Shown here: positions 1 through 6,077 of the stretch, in pieces
Numbering within the stretch: position 1 is the first letter of the stretch
How the letters are laid out: the number at the start of each line of letters is the position of its first letter
Origin: Chloroflexota bacterium
GTDB taxonomy: Bacteria > Chloroflexota > Limnocylindria > Limnocylindrales > CSP1-4
NCBI GenBank assembly: GCA_017881985.1
Contig: JADGQH010000194.1
Location: 1 to 6,523 of the forward strand
Length of the DNA: 6,523 nt
Direction of reading: 5' to 3'
Program-made: the position numbers and the translations under genes
The notes under the pieces: generated by a model
What the model was told of the DNA's origin: nothing
Databases searched by the model: none
The model's input: only the letters and a program-made list of their open reading frames with translations

Positions 1-905
1 TAGGGCGCTGCCGGCGATTCCGGGCCGGCGAGGCGCGTGACCGGGCCGTCGAGGAAGTCGAACGCCTCCTCGGCCACGAGCGCTGCGATCTCCGCCCCGA
101 AGCCACCGAAGCGATTGTCCTCGTGGACGACCAGGCACTTGCCGGTCTTTCGGACGGAGGCGAGCACGGTGGCGGCATCGAGCGGGCGGATCGTGCGGAG
201 GTCTATCACCTCCGTCTCGATCCCCTCCCCCGCCACCCGCTCCGCCGCGTTCAGCGCCTGGTGGACCATCAGCCCGTACGTGACGAGCGTGACGCGGCTC
301 CCCTCCCGGGTGACCGTGGCGCGACCGAGCGGCACCGTGTACTCGCCGTCGGGCACCTCGCCGCGGACGCTCCGGTAGAGCTTCTTGTGCTCGAGGAAGA
401 TCACCGGGTCGGGGTCCCGGATCGCCGATCGCAGGAGCCCCTTCGCGTCGTACGGGGTCGACGGGATCACGACCTTCAGGCCAGGCACGTGCGCAAAGAA
501 CGCCTCGACCGACTGGCTGTGATAGAGCGCGCCGTGGACGCCGGCCCCGAATGGCGCGCGGATCGTGATCGGGCAGCCGAACGTCCCGTTGCTTCGATAA
601 CGGATCCGGGCCGCCTCCTGGATGATCTGGTTCATCGCCGGGAAGATGAAGTCGGCGAACTGGATCTCGGCCACCGGCCGCAGCCCGTTGGCTGCCGCGC
701 CGATGCTCACCCCGGCGATCATCGACTCCGTCAGCGGCGTGTCGATCACCCGGTCGTCGCCGAACTCCGCCCAGAGTCCGTCGGTCGCGAAGAAGACGCC
801 GCCCTTCTTACCGACATCCTCGCCAAGCACGATCACTGCCGGGTCGCGGCGCATCTCGTCCCGGAGCCCCTCGCGGATCGCCTCGATGAACGTGTGAATG
901 GCCAT
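1..905 (-). CDS. bkdAB: 2-oxoacid (branched-chain type) dehydrogenase E1 component, beta subunit; 3' end cut by window edge
   Basis: This is the beta subunit of the thiamine diphosphate-dependent E1 decarboxylase, which pairs with the upstream alpha subunit as an alpha2-beta2 heterotetramer in the cytoplasm. I translated 301 complete codons from the ATG at 905-903. Visible family signatures are LGEDVG at residues 27-32, DTPLTE at 55-60 (its Glu is the cofactor-activating position in the family), EIQFADFIFPA at 80-90, RYRSNG at 102-107, GVHGALYHSQS at 122-132 with the family's active-site His, and VIPSTPYDAKGLL at 146-158. The transketolase C-terminal domain follows, with HEDNRFGGFGAEIAA at 261-275. 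The last residues, RLAGPESPAAP, closely resemble the RLAGPD-PAMPY end of Bacillus BkdAB, so I favour a branched-chain rather than a pyruvate enzyme. The family is about 325-330 residues long, so roughly 25 are missing beyond base 1. The start overlaps the alpha-subunit stop by one base (TGATG). No strong Shine-Dalgarno precedes it, so coupled translation is likely. Confidence 0.95.
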   Translation of the reverse strand, partial: MAIHTFIEAIREGLRDEMRRDPAVIVLGEDVGKKGGVFFATDGLWAEFGDDRVIDTPLTESMIAGVSIGAAANGLRPVAEIQFADFIFPAMNQIIQEAARIRYRSNGTFGCPITIRAPFGAGVHGALYHSQSVEAFFAHVPGLKVVIPSTPYDAKGLLRSAIRDPDPVIFLEHKKLYRSVRGEVPDGEYTVPLGRATVTREGSRVTLVTYGLMVHQALNAAERVAGEGIETEVIDLRTIRPLDAATVLASVRKTGKCLVVHEDNRFGGFGAEIAALVAEEAFDFLDGPVTRLAGPESPAAP

Positions 906-1978
906 CAGTCGGGACCCAATCCCGGCGGCGGGTGGAGCTGTCGGGCGTCGCCCGGCTCGGCGTAGACGTGACGCGTCAACGTGGCGGGGTCCGGGTCGGC
1001 GGCCGCCTCCGCGAAGTCGGTCGCGTCGTCCACGAGCCCGCGCACCTCGGCAGTGATCGCCGCCTCCGCGGCCTCGGCAAGGAGGCCGGCCGCCCGAAGC
1101 TCGTCGCGGAAGGCGGGCAGCGGGTCGCGGCCGCGCCCCTCGGCGAGGTCGTCCTCCGTGCGGTACTTCGTCTGCTGATCGTCCGACGAGTGCCCGGTCA
1201 GGCGGGTGACCTTCGCCTCGATGAAGGTCGGGCCGTCGCCGGCGAGCGCGCGGACCACCGCATCGCGCATGGCGAGGTAGCAGCCCAGCACGTCGGTCCC
1301 GTCTACGATGACGCCCGGCATGTTGTAGCCCGCCGCCCGGACCGCGAGGTCGCGGACCGCGGTCTGCTTCTCGGCCGGCACGCTGATCGCGTACCCGTTG
1401 TTCTCGACGAGAAGGACCATCGGGAGGCGGTGGATTCCGGCGAAGTTGAGGGCCTCGTGGACGTCGCCCTGGTTCGCGGCGCCCTCGCCCATCATCACGA
1501 CCGCCACCTGCGTCTCGCCGCGGAGCTTCGCGGCCAGCGCGATCCCGGCCGCGTGCAGCGCCTGCGTGCCGACCGGCGACGAGCTGCTGAAGATCCGGTA
1601 CGCAGCCCCACCGTAATGGGCCGGCATCTGCCGCCCGCCCGAGCCCGGATCGTCGGCCCGCCCGAACTGCTGCAGCATCAGCTCGCGTGGCGTCATCCCG
1701 AACGAGAGCATCGCCGCCATCGATCGGTAGTAGGGCAGGAGCCAATCGCGGCCCGGCGTGAGCGCCGCGCAGATTCCCGCCTCGGCGCCCTCGTGGCCCT
1801 GGGCGCTGATGACGAAGTGGACGCGGCCGGACCGATTCAGGATCCAGGCGCGCTCGTCGAGCGCGCGCGCGAGCGCCATAAGCCGGTAGATCTCGCGGAG
1901 CCGCTCCGCCGGCAGCCCCGATCGGGCGGCGGGATCCGGAGTCGGCGCGCCCGAGGTGGTCACGTGCCGACTGTACAC
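905..1978 (-). CDS. bkdAA: 2-oxoacid (branched-chain type) dehydrogenase E1 component, alpha subunit
   Basis: This is the alpha subunit of E1. It binds thiamine diphosphate, decarboxylates the 2-oxoacid and, with the beta subunit, passes the acyl group to the lipoyl domain of E2. The 357-residue length is normal for the family. Visible signatures are the substrate-side block SAQGHEGAE at 58-66, RDWLLPYYR at 77-85, GGRQMPAHYG at 114-123, and the cofactor motif from GEG at 164-166 through NQGDVHEALNFA at 169-180 to ENNGYAISVP at 192-201. HSSDD at 263-267 matches the SDD of branched-chain enzymes, whereas pyruvate E1-alpha usually has SDP, so 2-oxoisovalerate-type substrates are the best guess. 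The first codon is GTG at 1978, with no clear Shine-Dalgarno. A second in-frame GTG at 1963 would give a start reading MTTSGAPTPD and is equally plausible. The gene lies 73 bases downstream of the E3 stop and shares one base with the E1-beta start. A Pro-rich tail of about 17 residues extends past the usual VYAE end. Confidence 0.95.
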   Translation of the reverse strand: MYSRHVTTSGAPTPDPAARSGLPAERLREIYRLMALARALDERAWILNRSGRVHFVISAQGHEGAEAGICAALTPGRDWLLPYYRSMAAMLSFGMTPRELMLQQFGRADDPGSGGRQMPAHYGGAAYRIFSSSSPVGTQALHAAGIALAAKLRGETQVAVVMMGEGAANQGDVHEALNFAGIHRLPMVLLVENNGYAISVPAEKQTAVRDLAVRAAGYNMPGVIVDGTDVLGCYLAMRDAVVRALAGDGPTFIEAKVTRLTGHSSDDQQTKYRTEDDLAEGRGRDPLPAFRDELRAAGLLAEAAEAAITAEVRGLVDDATDFAEAAADPDPATLTRHVYAEPGDARQLHPPPGLGPD

Positions 1979-2051
1979 GGGCGTGGGCCGGGCGCCGCGA
2001 TCGGATAATCCTGCAACCGCGGCCCGTGAGGCTCCGGCGCCGGGCGCATCG

Positions 2052-3497
2052 TCAGAAGTTGATCGAGCGCCCGTCCACGGCCATGGCGGCCTCTCCCAGG
2101 ATCTCCGAGAGGGTGGGATGCGGGTGGGTGGCCGCGCCGATCTCCCACGGCTGCGCCTGGAGCGAGCCGGCCAGCGAGGCCTCGGCGATCAGGTCCGTCG
2201 CATGCGGCCCGATGAGGTGCACGCCGAGCGTGTCGCCGGTCTCCGCGTGGCCGATCACCTTGGCGAAGCCTTCGTACTCGCCCCCGATCACCGCCTTGGC
2301 GATCGCCTGGAACGGGACCTTTCCGACCTTGACGGGCAGCCCGCGCTTCTCGCACTCCTGCTCGGTCAGGCCGACGGACGCGATCTCCGGCCGGCAATAC
2401 GTTGCCCGCGGCTGGGCGACGTAATCCATGGCGTGGACGTCGGGGTCGCCGGCGATCGTGTGGACCGCGGTCAGCCCCTCGTGCGCGGCCGTGTGGGCCA
2501 GCCAGAGCCCGCCGACGATGTCGCCGATCGCCCAGACGTGCGGCTCGGCGGTGCGCATGTGGCCGTCGACCACGACGATCCCGCGGTCGGTCACGGCCCG
2601 CGTGGTCTCGAGTCCCAGGTCCTCGATGTTGGCCGCGCGCCCGGCGGCGACGAGCAGGACGTCGGCAGCGATCTCCTTGGCCTCGCCGCCCTCCGGGCCG
2701 ACCGTCAGGCGGATGCCGTCTTCTCTCACAACCAGCGACTTCGCGTCGAAACGCGCGTTCGTCATGACGGCGATCCCACGCTTGACGAGGCTCTTCTCGA
2801 GCTCCTTCGAGATGTCGCGATCCTCCAACGGGACGATGGCGGGCAGGTATTCGAGGAGCGTCACCTTCACGCCGAGGTCGTGGAAGCACGAAGCGAACTC
2901 ACAGCCAACGGCGCCCGCGCCGATGATCACCATGCTCGAAGGCAGCTCGACGAGTCGCAACACGTCGTCCGAGGTCAGGATTCGGACACCGTCGGGCGTG
3001 ATGCCGGGCAGGCTCTTGACGCGGGATCCCGTCGCCAGGATGACGTCGGTCGCCTCGAGCACCCGCTCGCCGCCGGTCCCCGGCGTGCCGTCCTCGCCGT
3101 GCAGTCGAACCCGGACCTTGCCGGGTCCCTCGAGGCGGCCGCGACCCGCGACCCATTCGACCTTGTTCTTGCCGACCAGGCTCTTGAGACCCGTCCACAT
3201 CCGGCGGACCACCTGGTCCTTGCGGGCCGCGATCACGGCGTAGTCGACGGCCGCCTCGCCCGGGATCATCACGCCGAGCTCGCGGCTCCTGGTCCGGACG
3301 CGGTTCGCGAAGTCGGCCGACTCGAGGAGCGCCTTGGTCGGGATGCAGCCCCGGTGGAGGCATGTGCCGCCGATCTTGTCCTCGTCGACGAGGGCGACCT
3401 TCATGCCCAGCTGCGCAGCCCGGAAGGCGGCCGAGTACCCGCCGGTGCCGGCGCCGAGGACCACGAGGTCGAACGAGTTGGACGAGCCGACAGCCAT
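2052..3497 (-). CDS. lpdA: dihydrolipoyl dehydrogenase (E3 component of 2-oxoacid dehydrogenase complex)
   Basis: This FAD-dependent disulfide oxidoreductase reoxidises the E2-bound dihydrolipoyl group and passes electrons to NAD+. The 481 residues cover the whole family fold. The FAD site GAGTGGYSAA is at 15-24. The redox-active disulfide is C46 and C51 in GGTCLHRGCIPTK (43-55). ATGS at 155-158 and the NAD-binding GAGAVGCEFAS at 193-203 follow. The second FAD motif, AIGDIVGG, is at 323-330. The dimerisation domain ends with HPHPTLSE at 458-465, giving the catalytic pair H460 and E465. The LHRG spacing and the C-terminal half (GVHLIGPHATD, GEAAMAVDG) are closer to the Bacillus branched-chain E3 LpdV than to pyruvate-complex E3, and lpdV would be an alternative symbol. 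The ATG start is supported by AAAGGTG eight bases upstream. It is the first gene of the minus-strand operon and is divergent from the TPM gene. All catalytic residues are present. Confidence 0.97.
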   Translation of the reverse strand: MAVGSSNSFDLVVLGAGTGGYSAAFRAAQLGMKVALVDEDKIGGTCLHRGCIPTKALLESADFANRVRTRSRELGVMIPGEAAVDYAVIAARKDQVVRRMWTGLKSLVGKNKVEWVAGRGRLEGPGKVRVRLHGEDGTPGTGGERVLEATDVILATGSRVKSLPGITPDGVRILTSDDVLRLVELPSSMVIIGAGAVGCEFASCFHDLGVKVTLLEYLPAIVPLEDRDISKELEKSLVKRGIAVMTNARFDAKSLVVREDGIRLTVGPEGGEAKEIAADVLLVAAGRAANIEDLGLETTRAVTDRGIVVVDGHMRTAEPHVWAIGDIVGGLWLAHTAAHEGLTAVHTIAGDPDVHAMDYVAQPRATYCRPEIASVGLTEQECEKRGLPVKVGKVPFQAIAKAVIGGEYEGFAKVIGHAETGDTLGVHLIGPHATDLIAEASLAGSLQAQPWEIGAATHPHPTLSEILGEAAMAVDGRSINF

Positions 3498-3505
3498 GGT
3501 CAGGG

Positions 3506-3512
3506 CACCTTT
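3506..3512 (-). promoter_or_regulatory. ribosome binding site of the E3 gene
   Basis: On the minus strand the sequence reads AAAGGTG, followed by eight bases and then the ATG at 3497. It is the clearest Shine-Dalgarno on the minus strand of this window and fixes the start of the dihydrolipoyl dehydrogenase. Neither E1 gene downstream has one of comparable quality. Confidence 0.7.
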
Positions 3513-3650
3513 CGGGCGCCGGCGGGGCGGCGCGCGGGCAGCGCGCGACCCGGTGCGGGCGCCGATCCGGGGGCGGCCGCAGCCGACCGGCCGGTTGTGG
3601 GAGGGATCACGCCGTCGATGGTAGCGCGGGCCCTGCCCGGGTGCGCGGGC

Positions 3651-3697
3651 GGCCGGCCCCTGGGCCGTCTTCGCACGCTTCGGCGGCAGGGCCGGTC
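3651..3697. repeat. imperfect inverted repeat (hairpin) in the divergent spacer
   Basis: GGCCGGCCC at 3651-3659 can pair with GGGCCGGTC at 3689-3697, giving nine pairs with one G-T wobble. Inside it, GCCG at 3664-3667 can pair with CGGC at 3681-3684. No T-run follows on either strand, so it does not look like an intrinsic terminator. It could be a regulatory structure or a protein-binding site, but short inverted repeats arise easily by chance at this GC content. Confidence 0.35.
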
Positions 3698-3814
3698 AGG
3701 CCGCCCGGACGATCTCCGGCAGCGACGCCAGGCGGCGACGCGATCGGGCAACCGCGAGCCCGCCGGTCGCGCGACAATGGGGCCCACGCGGCTCCCGCCG
3801 CTCCCCCGCACGAG

Positions 3815-5971
3815 ATGCCAGCAACGATGTCGACGTTCACTGCTCCACGGACCCACCGCTCACAGGCCGCGCGCGCGGCGGCCGGGATTGCAGGCGCGCT
3901 CCTGCTCATCGCCGCACTCGCCACGTCCGCGATCGCCGCAAGCCCACAGCGCCTCTCGGCGCAGGTCACCGACAGCGTCGGCGCCGTCAGCGGCGGCGCT
4001 GGCTCGGTGCAGCCGGCGCTCGACGACCTCGTGCGCGCGGCCAACGTCCAGCTCTGGGTCTGGTTCACGGATACCACCGGCGGCCTGTCCGCCGCCGATT
4101 TCGCGACCCAGACCGCGAAGCTCAACGGCTTCGGCGGCAACGACCTGCTCCTGGTTCTCGCGATGACGGACCACGCCTACGGCTACTGGAAGTCGGACGC
4201 GATCCCGCTCTCGAACACGCGCCTGGACTCGATCCTCAGCGCGGACCTGGAGCCCGGTCTTCGCTCGGGCGAGAACGGCGCGGCGATCGTCGCGACGGCC
4301 GCGGGCATCCGCGACGCAATGGGCGGCTCGCCCGGTGGGCAGGGCGCCACTCCGGACCCGGTTGCCACGGGCTCGACGGGCGGCGGCGGGACCGGAGCGC
4401 CGGCCCCGGGAGGTGGCTCGCCGCTCGGCACGCTCCTGACGGTGCTCCTGGGCGTCGCGTTCATCGCCGTGCTCGGCTGGTGGTTCCTCTACGGTCGGAA
4501 GCGGCCGGCCGGCGACGGCGCGGCGGGCACCGCGGGCGCAGGGACCGCGGGCGGGCCGGTCGACGACATCGCGTCGATGAAGACGCCGGACCTCGAGACG
4601 CTCGCGAACCAGGCGCTCGTGCAGACCGACGACGCGGTTCGCGACAGCGAGCAGGAGCTTGGATTCGCCCAGGCGCAGTTCGGGGACGACGAGGTCGCGC
4701 CGTTCCAGGCGGTCATCGCGGATGCGAAGGGTGACCTGGCCGCCGCGTTCAAGCTGCGCCAGCAGCTCGACGACGAGATCCCCGAGGACGCGGCCACCCA
4801 CCGCCACATGCTCGAGGAGCTGGTCCGCGGATGCCGCCGCGCGCAGGCCCGGCTCGACTCGGTGAAGGACGAGTTCGAGCGGCTTCGCGAGATCGAGGCG
4901 AAGGCGCCCCAGATCCTTGCCGCGCTCCCGGCCCAGGCCGACGCGCTCGAGGCCCGAATCCCCGCGGCCCAGGCCGCGATGACGCGCCTGACCGCGTACG
5001 CCGACGCAAGCTGGCAGGCCGTCGCCCCGAACCTCGACGAGGCGGCCAAGCGCGTGGCCGCCGTCCGGGAGGCGGTGGACGAGGGCGCGAAGGCGATCGC
5101 CGCGAGCGATGCGCAGACCGCCGGCCGCGCGGCGCGGCTCGGCCAGGACGCGCTGGGCCAGGGCACGGCGTTCCTCGACGGGATCGACCGGCTGGCGACC
5201 CAGCTGGACGAGGCGAAGACGAAGGTCGACCAGATGCTCGTGGACGCGGATCGCGACCTTACCCAGGCGAAGGCGGCGTCGTCCGGATCGAGCGACGCGG
5301 CCCTCGCCGCGCGGCTCGAGCAGGCCGACGCGCTGCTGTCCGGGGCGCGCGCCGCGCTCGCCGGCCCGAAGCCGGACGTCGCGGCCGCGTACCAGCAGGC
5401 CAGCCAGGCGCATACGATCGCCGACGACGCCCTGGCCGCGCTGCGGACCGCGACCGAGCAACGCGCCAGGGACGCGGCACGCCTGGACGCCTCCATCAAG
5501 GCGGCCCAGGCCACGCTGACCCGGGCCACGGACTTCATCGCGACGCGCCGCGGAGCGGTCGGCACGGAGGCCCGGACGCGGCTCGCCGAGGCGCAGCGGC
5601 ACCTGGACCAGGCCGTCGCCATGGGTGCCGCCGACCCGGTGGGCGCCACCCGCGAGGCGGACCAGGCAACGCAGCTCGCGAATGCGGCCTACCAGGCCGC
5701 GCAGGACGACTACGGCCGATACGACGACCCCTGGCATGGCGGAGGTCGCGGCGGCGGAGGAGGGGGCGGCGGCGCCGGGGTCGGCGGGAACATCGCCGGC
5801 GCGATCATCGGGGGGATCATCGGCGGGATGCTGAGCGGCGGAGGTCGCGGCGACGGGGGGTTCGGAGGCTTCGGCGGAGGCGGAGGGTTCGGCGGCGGCT
5901 GGGGCGGCGGATCGTCCGGGGGCGGCAGCTTCGGCGGAGGCGGAGGCTCGTCGGGGGGAGGTCGGTGGTGA
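3815..5971 (+). CDS. TPM-domain membrane protein with long coiled coil and Gly-rich C-terminal tail
   Basis: This is a 718-residue envelope protein of unknown detailed function. An N-terminal signal or anchor segment (hydrophobic GIAGALLLIAALATSAIA at 24-41, possible cleavage after AIA) is followed by a TPM-like domain at about 48-168. Its core reads VQLWVWFTDTTGG, NGFGGNDLLLVLAM and ENGAAIVATAAGI, and would lie outside the membrane. A Gly/Pro linker leads to one transmembrane helix at about 204-226, followed by basic GRKR, so residues 230 onward should be cytoplasmic. Residues 250-635 are an Ala-, Glu-, Asp- and Gln-rich helical region with coiled-coil character. The tail (641-718) is almost all Gly. 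It contains a glycine-zipper hydrophobic stretch at 657-675, FGG repeats and a final SSGGGRW, similar to the ends of YgcG-like TPM proteins. There is no good Shine-Dalgarno. ATG at 3815 or ATG at 3827 could be the start, giving 718 or 714 residues. The gene lies 106 bases upstream of pspA on the same strand, which suggests a joint role in membrane stress. The catalytic activity of TPM domains is uncertain, and this one is divergent. Confidence 0.85.
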   Translation: MPATMSTFTAPRTHRSQAARAAAGIAGALLLIAALATSAIAASPQRLSAQVTDSVGAVSGGAGSVQPALDDLVRAANVQLWVWFTDTTGGLSAADFATQTAKLNGFGGNDLLLVLAMTDHAYGYWKSDAIPLSNTRLDSILSADLEPGLRSGENGAAIVATAAGIRDAMGGSPGGQGATPDPVATGSTGGGGTGAPAPGGGSPLGTLLTVLLGVAFIAVLGWWFLYGRKRPAGDGAAGTAGAGTAGGPVDDIASMKTPDLETLANQALVQTDDAVRDSEQELGFAQAQFGDDEVAPFQAVIADAKGDLAAAFKLRQQLDDEIPEDAATHRHMLEELVRGCRRAQARLDSVKDEFERLREIEAKAPQILAALPAQADALEARIPAAQAAMTRLTAYADASWQAVAPNLDEAAKRVAAVREAVDEGAKAIAASDAQTAGRAARLGQDALGQGTAFLDGIDRLATQLDEAKTKVDQMLVDADRDLTQAKAASSGSSDAALAARLEQADALLSGARAALAGPKPDVAAAYQQASQAHTIADDALAALRTATEQRARDAARLDASIKAAQATLTRATDFIATRRGAVGTEARTRLAEAQRHLDQAVAMGAADPVGATREADQATQLANAAYQAAQDDYGRYDDPWHGGGRGGGGGGGGAGVGGNIAGAIIGGIIGGMLSGGGRGDGGFGGFGGGGGFGGGWGGGSSGGGSFGGGGGSSGGGRW
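5738..5946 (+). repeat. Gly-codon low-complexity repeats encoding the tail of the TPM protein
   Basis: The 3' end of the TPM gene is built from GGC/GGA/GGG codons. A 19-base direct repeat, gcttcggcggaggcggagg, occurs at 5868-5886 and again at 5928-5946, exactly 60 bases (20 codons) apart. A 16-base repeat, ggcggaggtcgcggcg, occurs at 5738-5753 and 5837-5852, 99 bases (33 codons) apart. Both offsets are multiples of three, so duplication or slippage would keep the reading frame and change only tail length. Confidence 0.75.
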
Positions 5972-5996
5972 CGGCCTTCAGGCGGTAGCGGCCGTC
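5970..5996 (+). other. stem-loop over the stop of the TPM gene
   Basis: GACGGCC at 5970-5976 pairs perfectly with GGCCGTC at 5990-5996 around a 13-base loop. The stem begins inside the TGA stop of the TPM gene. No T-run follows, so an efficient intrinsic terminator is not supported. It might attenuate readthrough into pspA or stabilise the upstream message. Confidence 0.35.
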
Positions 5997-6061
5997 GGCT
6001 AGCATGGATGGACCGAGATCGATCGCGGCACCGGAACGGCCGATGCCGCCGGCACGGAACA

Positions 6062-6068
6062 GAAGGGA
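6062..6068 (+). promoter_or_regulatory. ribosome binding site of pspA
   Basis: GAAGGGA ends nine bases before the ATG at 6078. It is a reasonable Shine-Dalgarno and supports that start. The rest of the 106-base gap after the TPM gene shows only the stem-loop near the TPM stop and no clear promoter. Confidence 0.6.
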
Positions 6069-6077
6069 CGCAGTGCG

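Larger units (their letters stand above)
3498..3814. other. divergent intergenic spacer between the dehydrogenase operon and the TPM-pspA genes
   Basis: These 317 bases separate two divergently transcribed units and should hold both promoters. I see no credible gene: the open frames crossing it are GC-rich shadows with Arg/Pro/Gly-rich products. Candidate -10 elements are TACCAT on the minus strand (plus-strand 3618-3623), which would give the E3 gene a leader of about 115 bases, and GACAAT on the plus strand (3773-3778), which would give the TPM gene a leader of about 30 bases. Neither has a recognisable -35 box at normal spacing, so both are weak. The E3 Shine-Dalgarno and an imperfect hairpin at 3651-3697 also lie here. 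Confidence 0.6.

Noticed and set aside
1481..1487. GEG instead of GDG in the thiamine diphosphate motif of E1-alpha (residues 164-166) as a possible active-site change.
   Set aside because: GEG is normal in branched-chain E1-alpha proteins of the Bacillus BkdAA type, so this supports family assignment and is not a defect.
932..2008. Plus-strand open frame antisense to E1-alpha.
   Set aside because: The opposite strand encodes an intact E1-alpha with all motifs; this frame gives only low-complexity Arg/Val/Gly sequence.
3362..3814. Upstream in-frame extension of the TPM gene into the E3 gene.
   Set aside because: The extra 151 residues are Arg/Pro/Gly-rich, run antisense to E3, and would bury the signal peptide, which fits a start at 3815 or 3827.
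1956..4166. Long plus-strand open frame (736 codons) antisense to the E3 gene.
   Set aside because: It lies opposite a clearly recognisable dihydrolipoyl dehydrogenase, its product is Arg/Asp/His/Leu-rich without any domain, and such stop-free antisense frames are expected at this GC content.
4489..5649. Second minus-strand open frame (386 codons) antisense to the TPM gene.
   Set aside because: Its Ser/Ala/Arg-rich product follows directly from the complementary frame of GC-rich codons, and no domain or ribosome site is seen.
3860..5737. Long minus-strand open frame (625 codons) antisense to the TPM gene.
   Set aside because: It mirrors the Ala-rich codons of the TPM gene, is rich in Arg/Val/Gly/Leu without motifs, and is best explained as a shadow.
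5970..6000. Stem-loop after the TPM gene as an intrinsic terminator.
   Set aside because: The seven-pair stem has a 13-base loop and no T-run, so I list it only as a stem-loop.
6017..6025. GATCGATCG palindromic run upstream of pspA as an operator.
   Set aside because: It is too short, and GATC/CGATCG words are common in GC-rich DNA; nothing else supports it.
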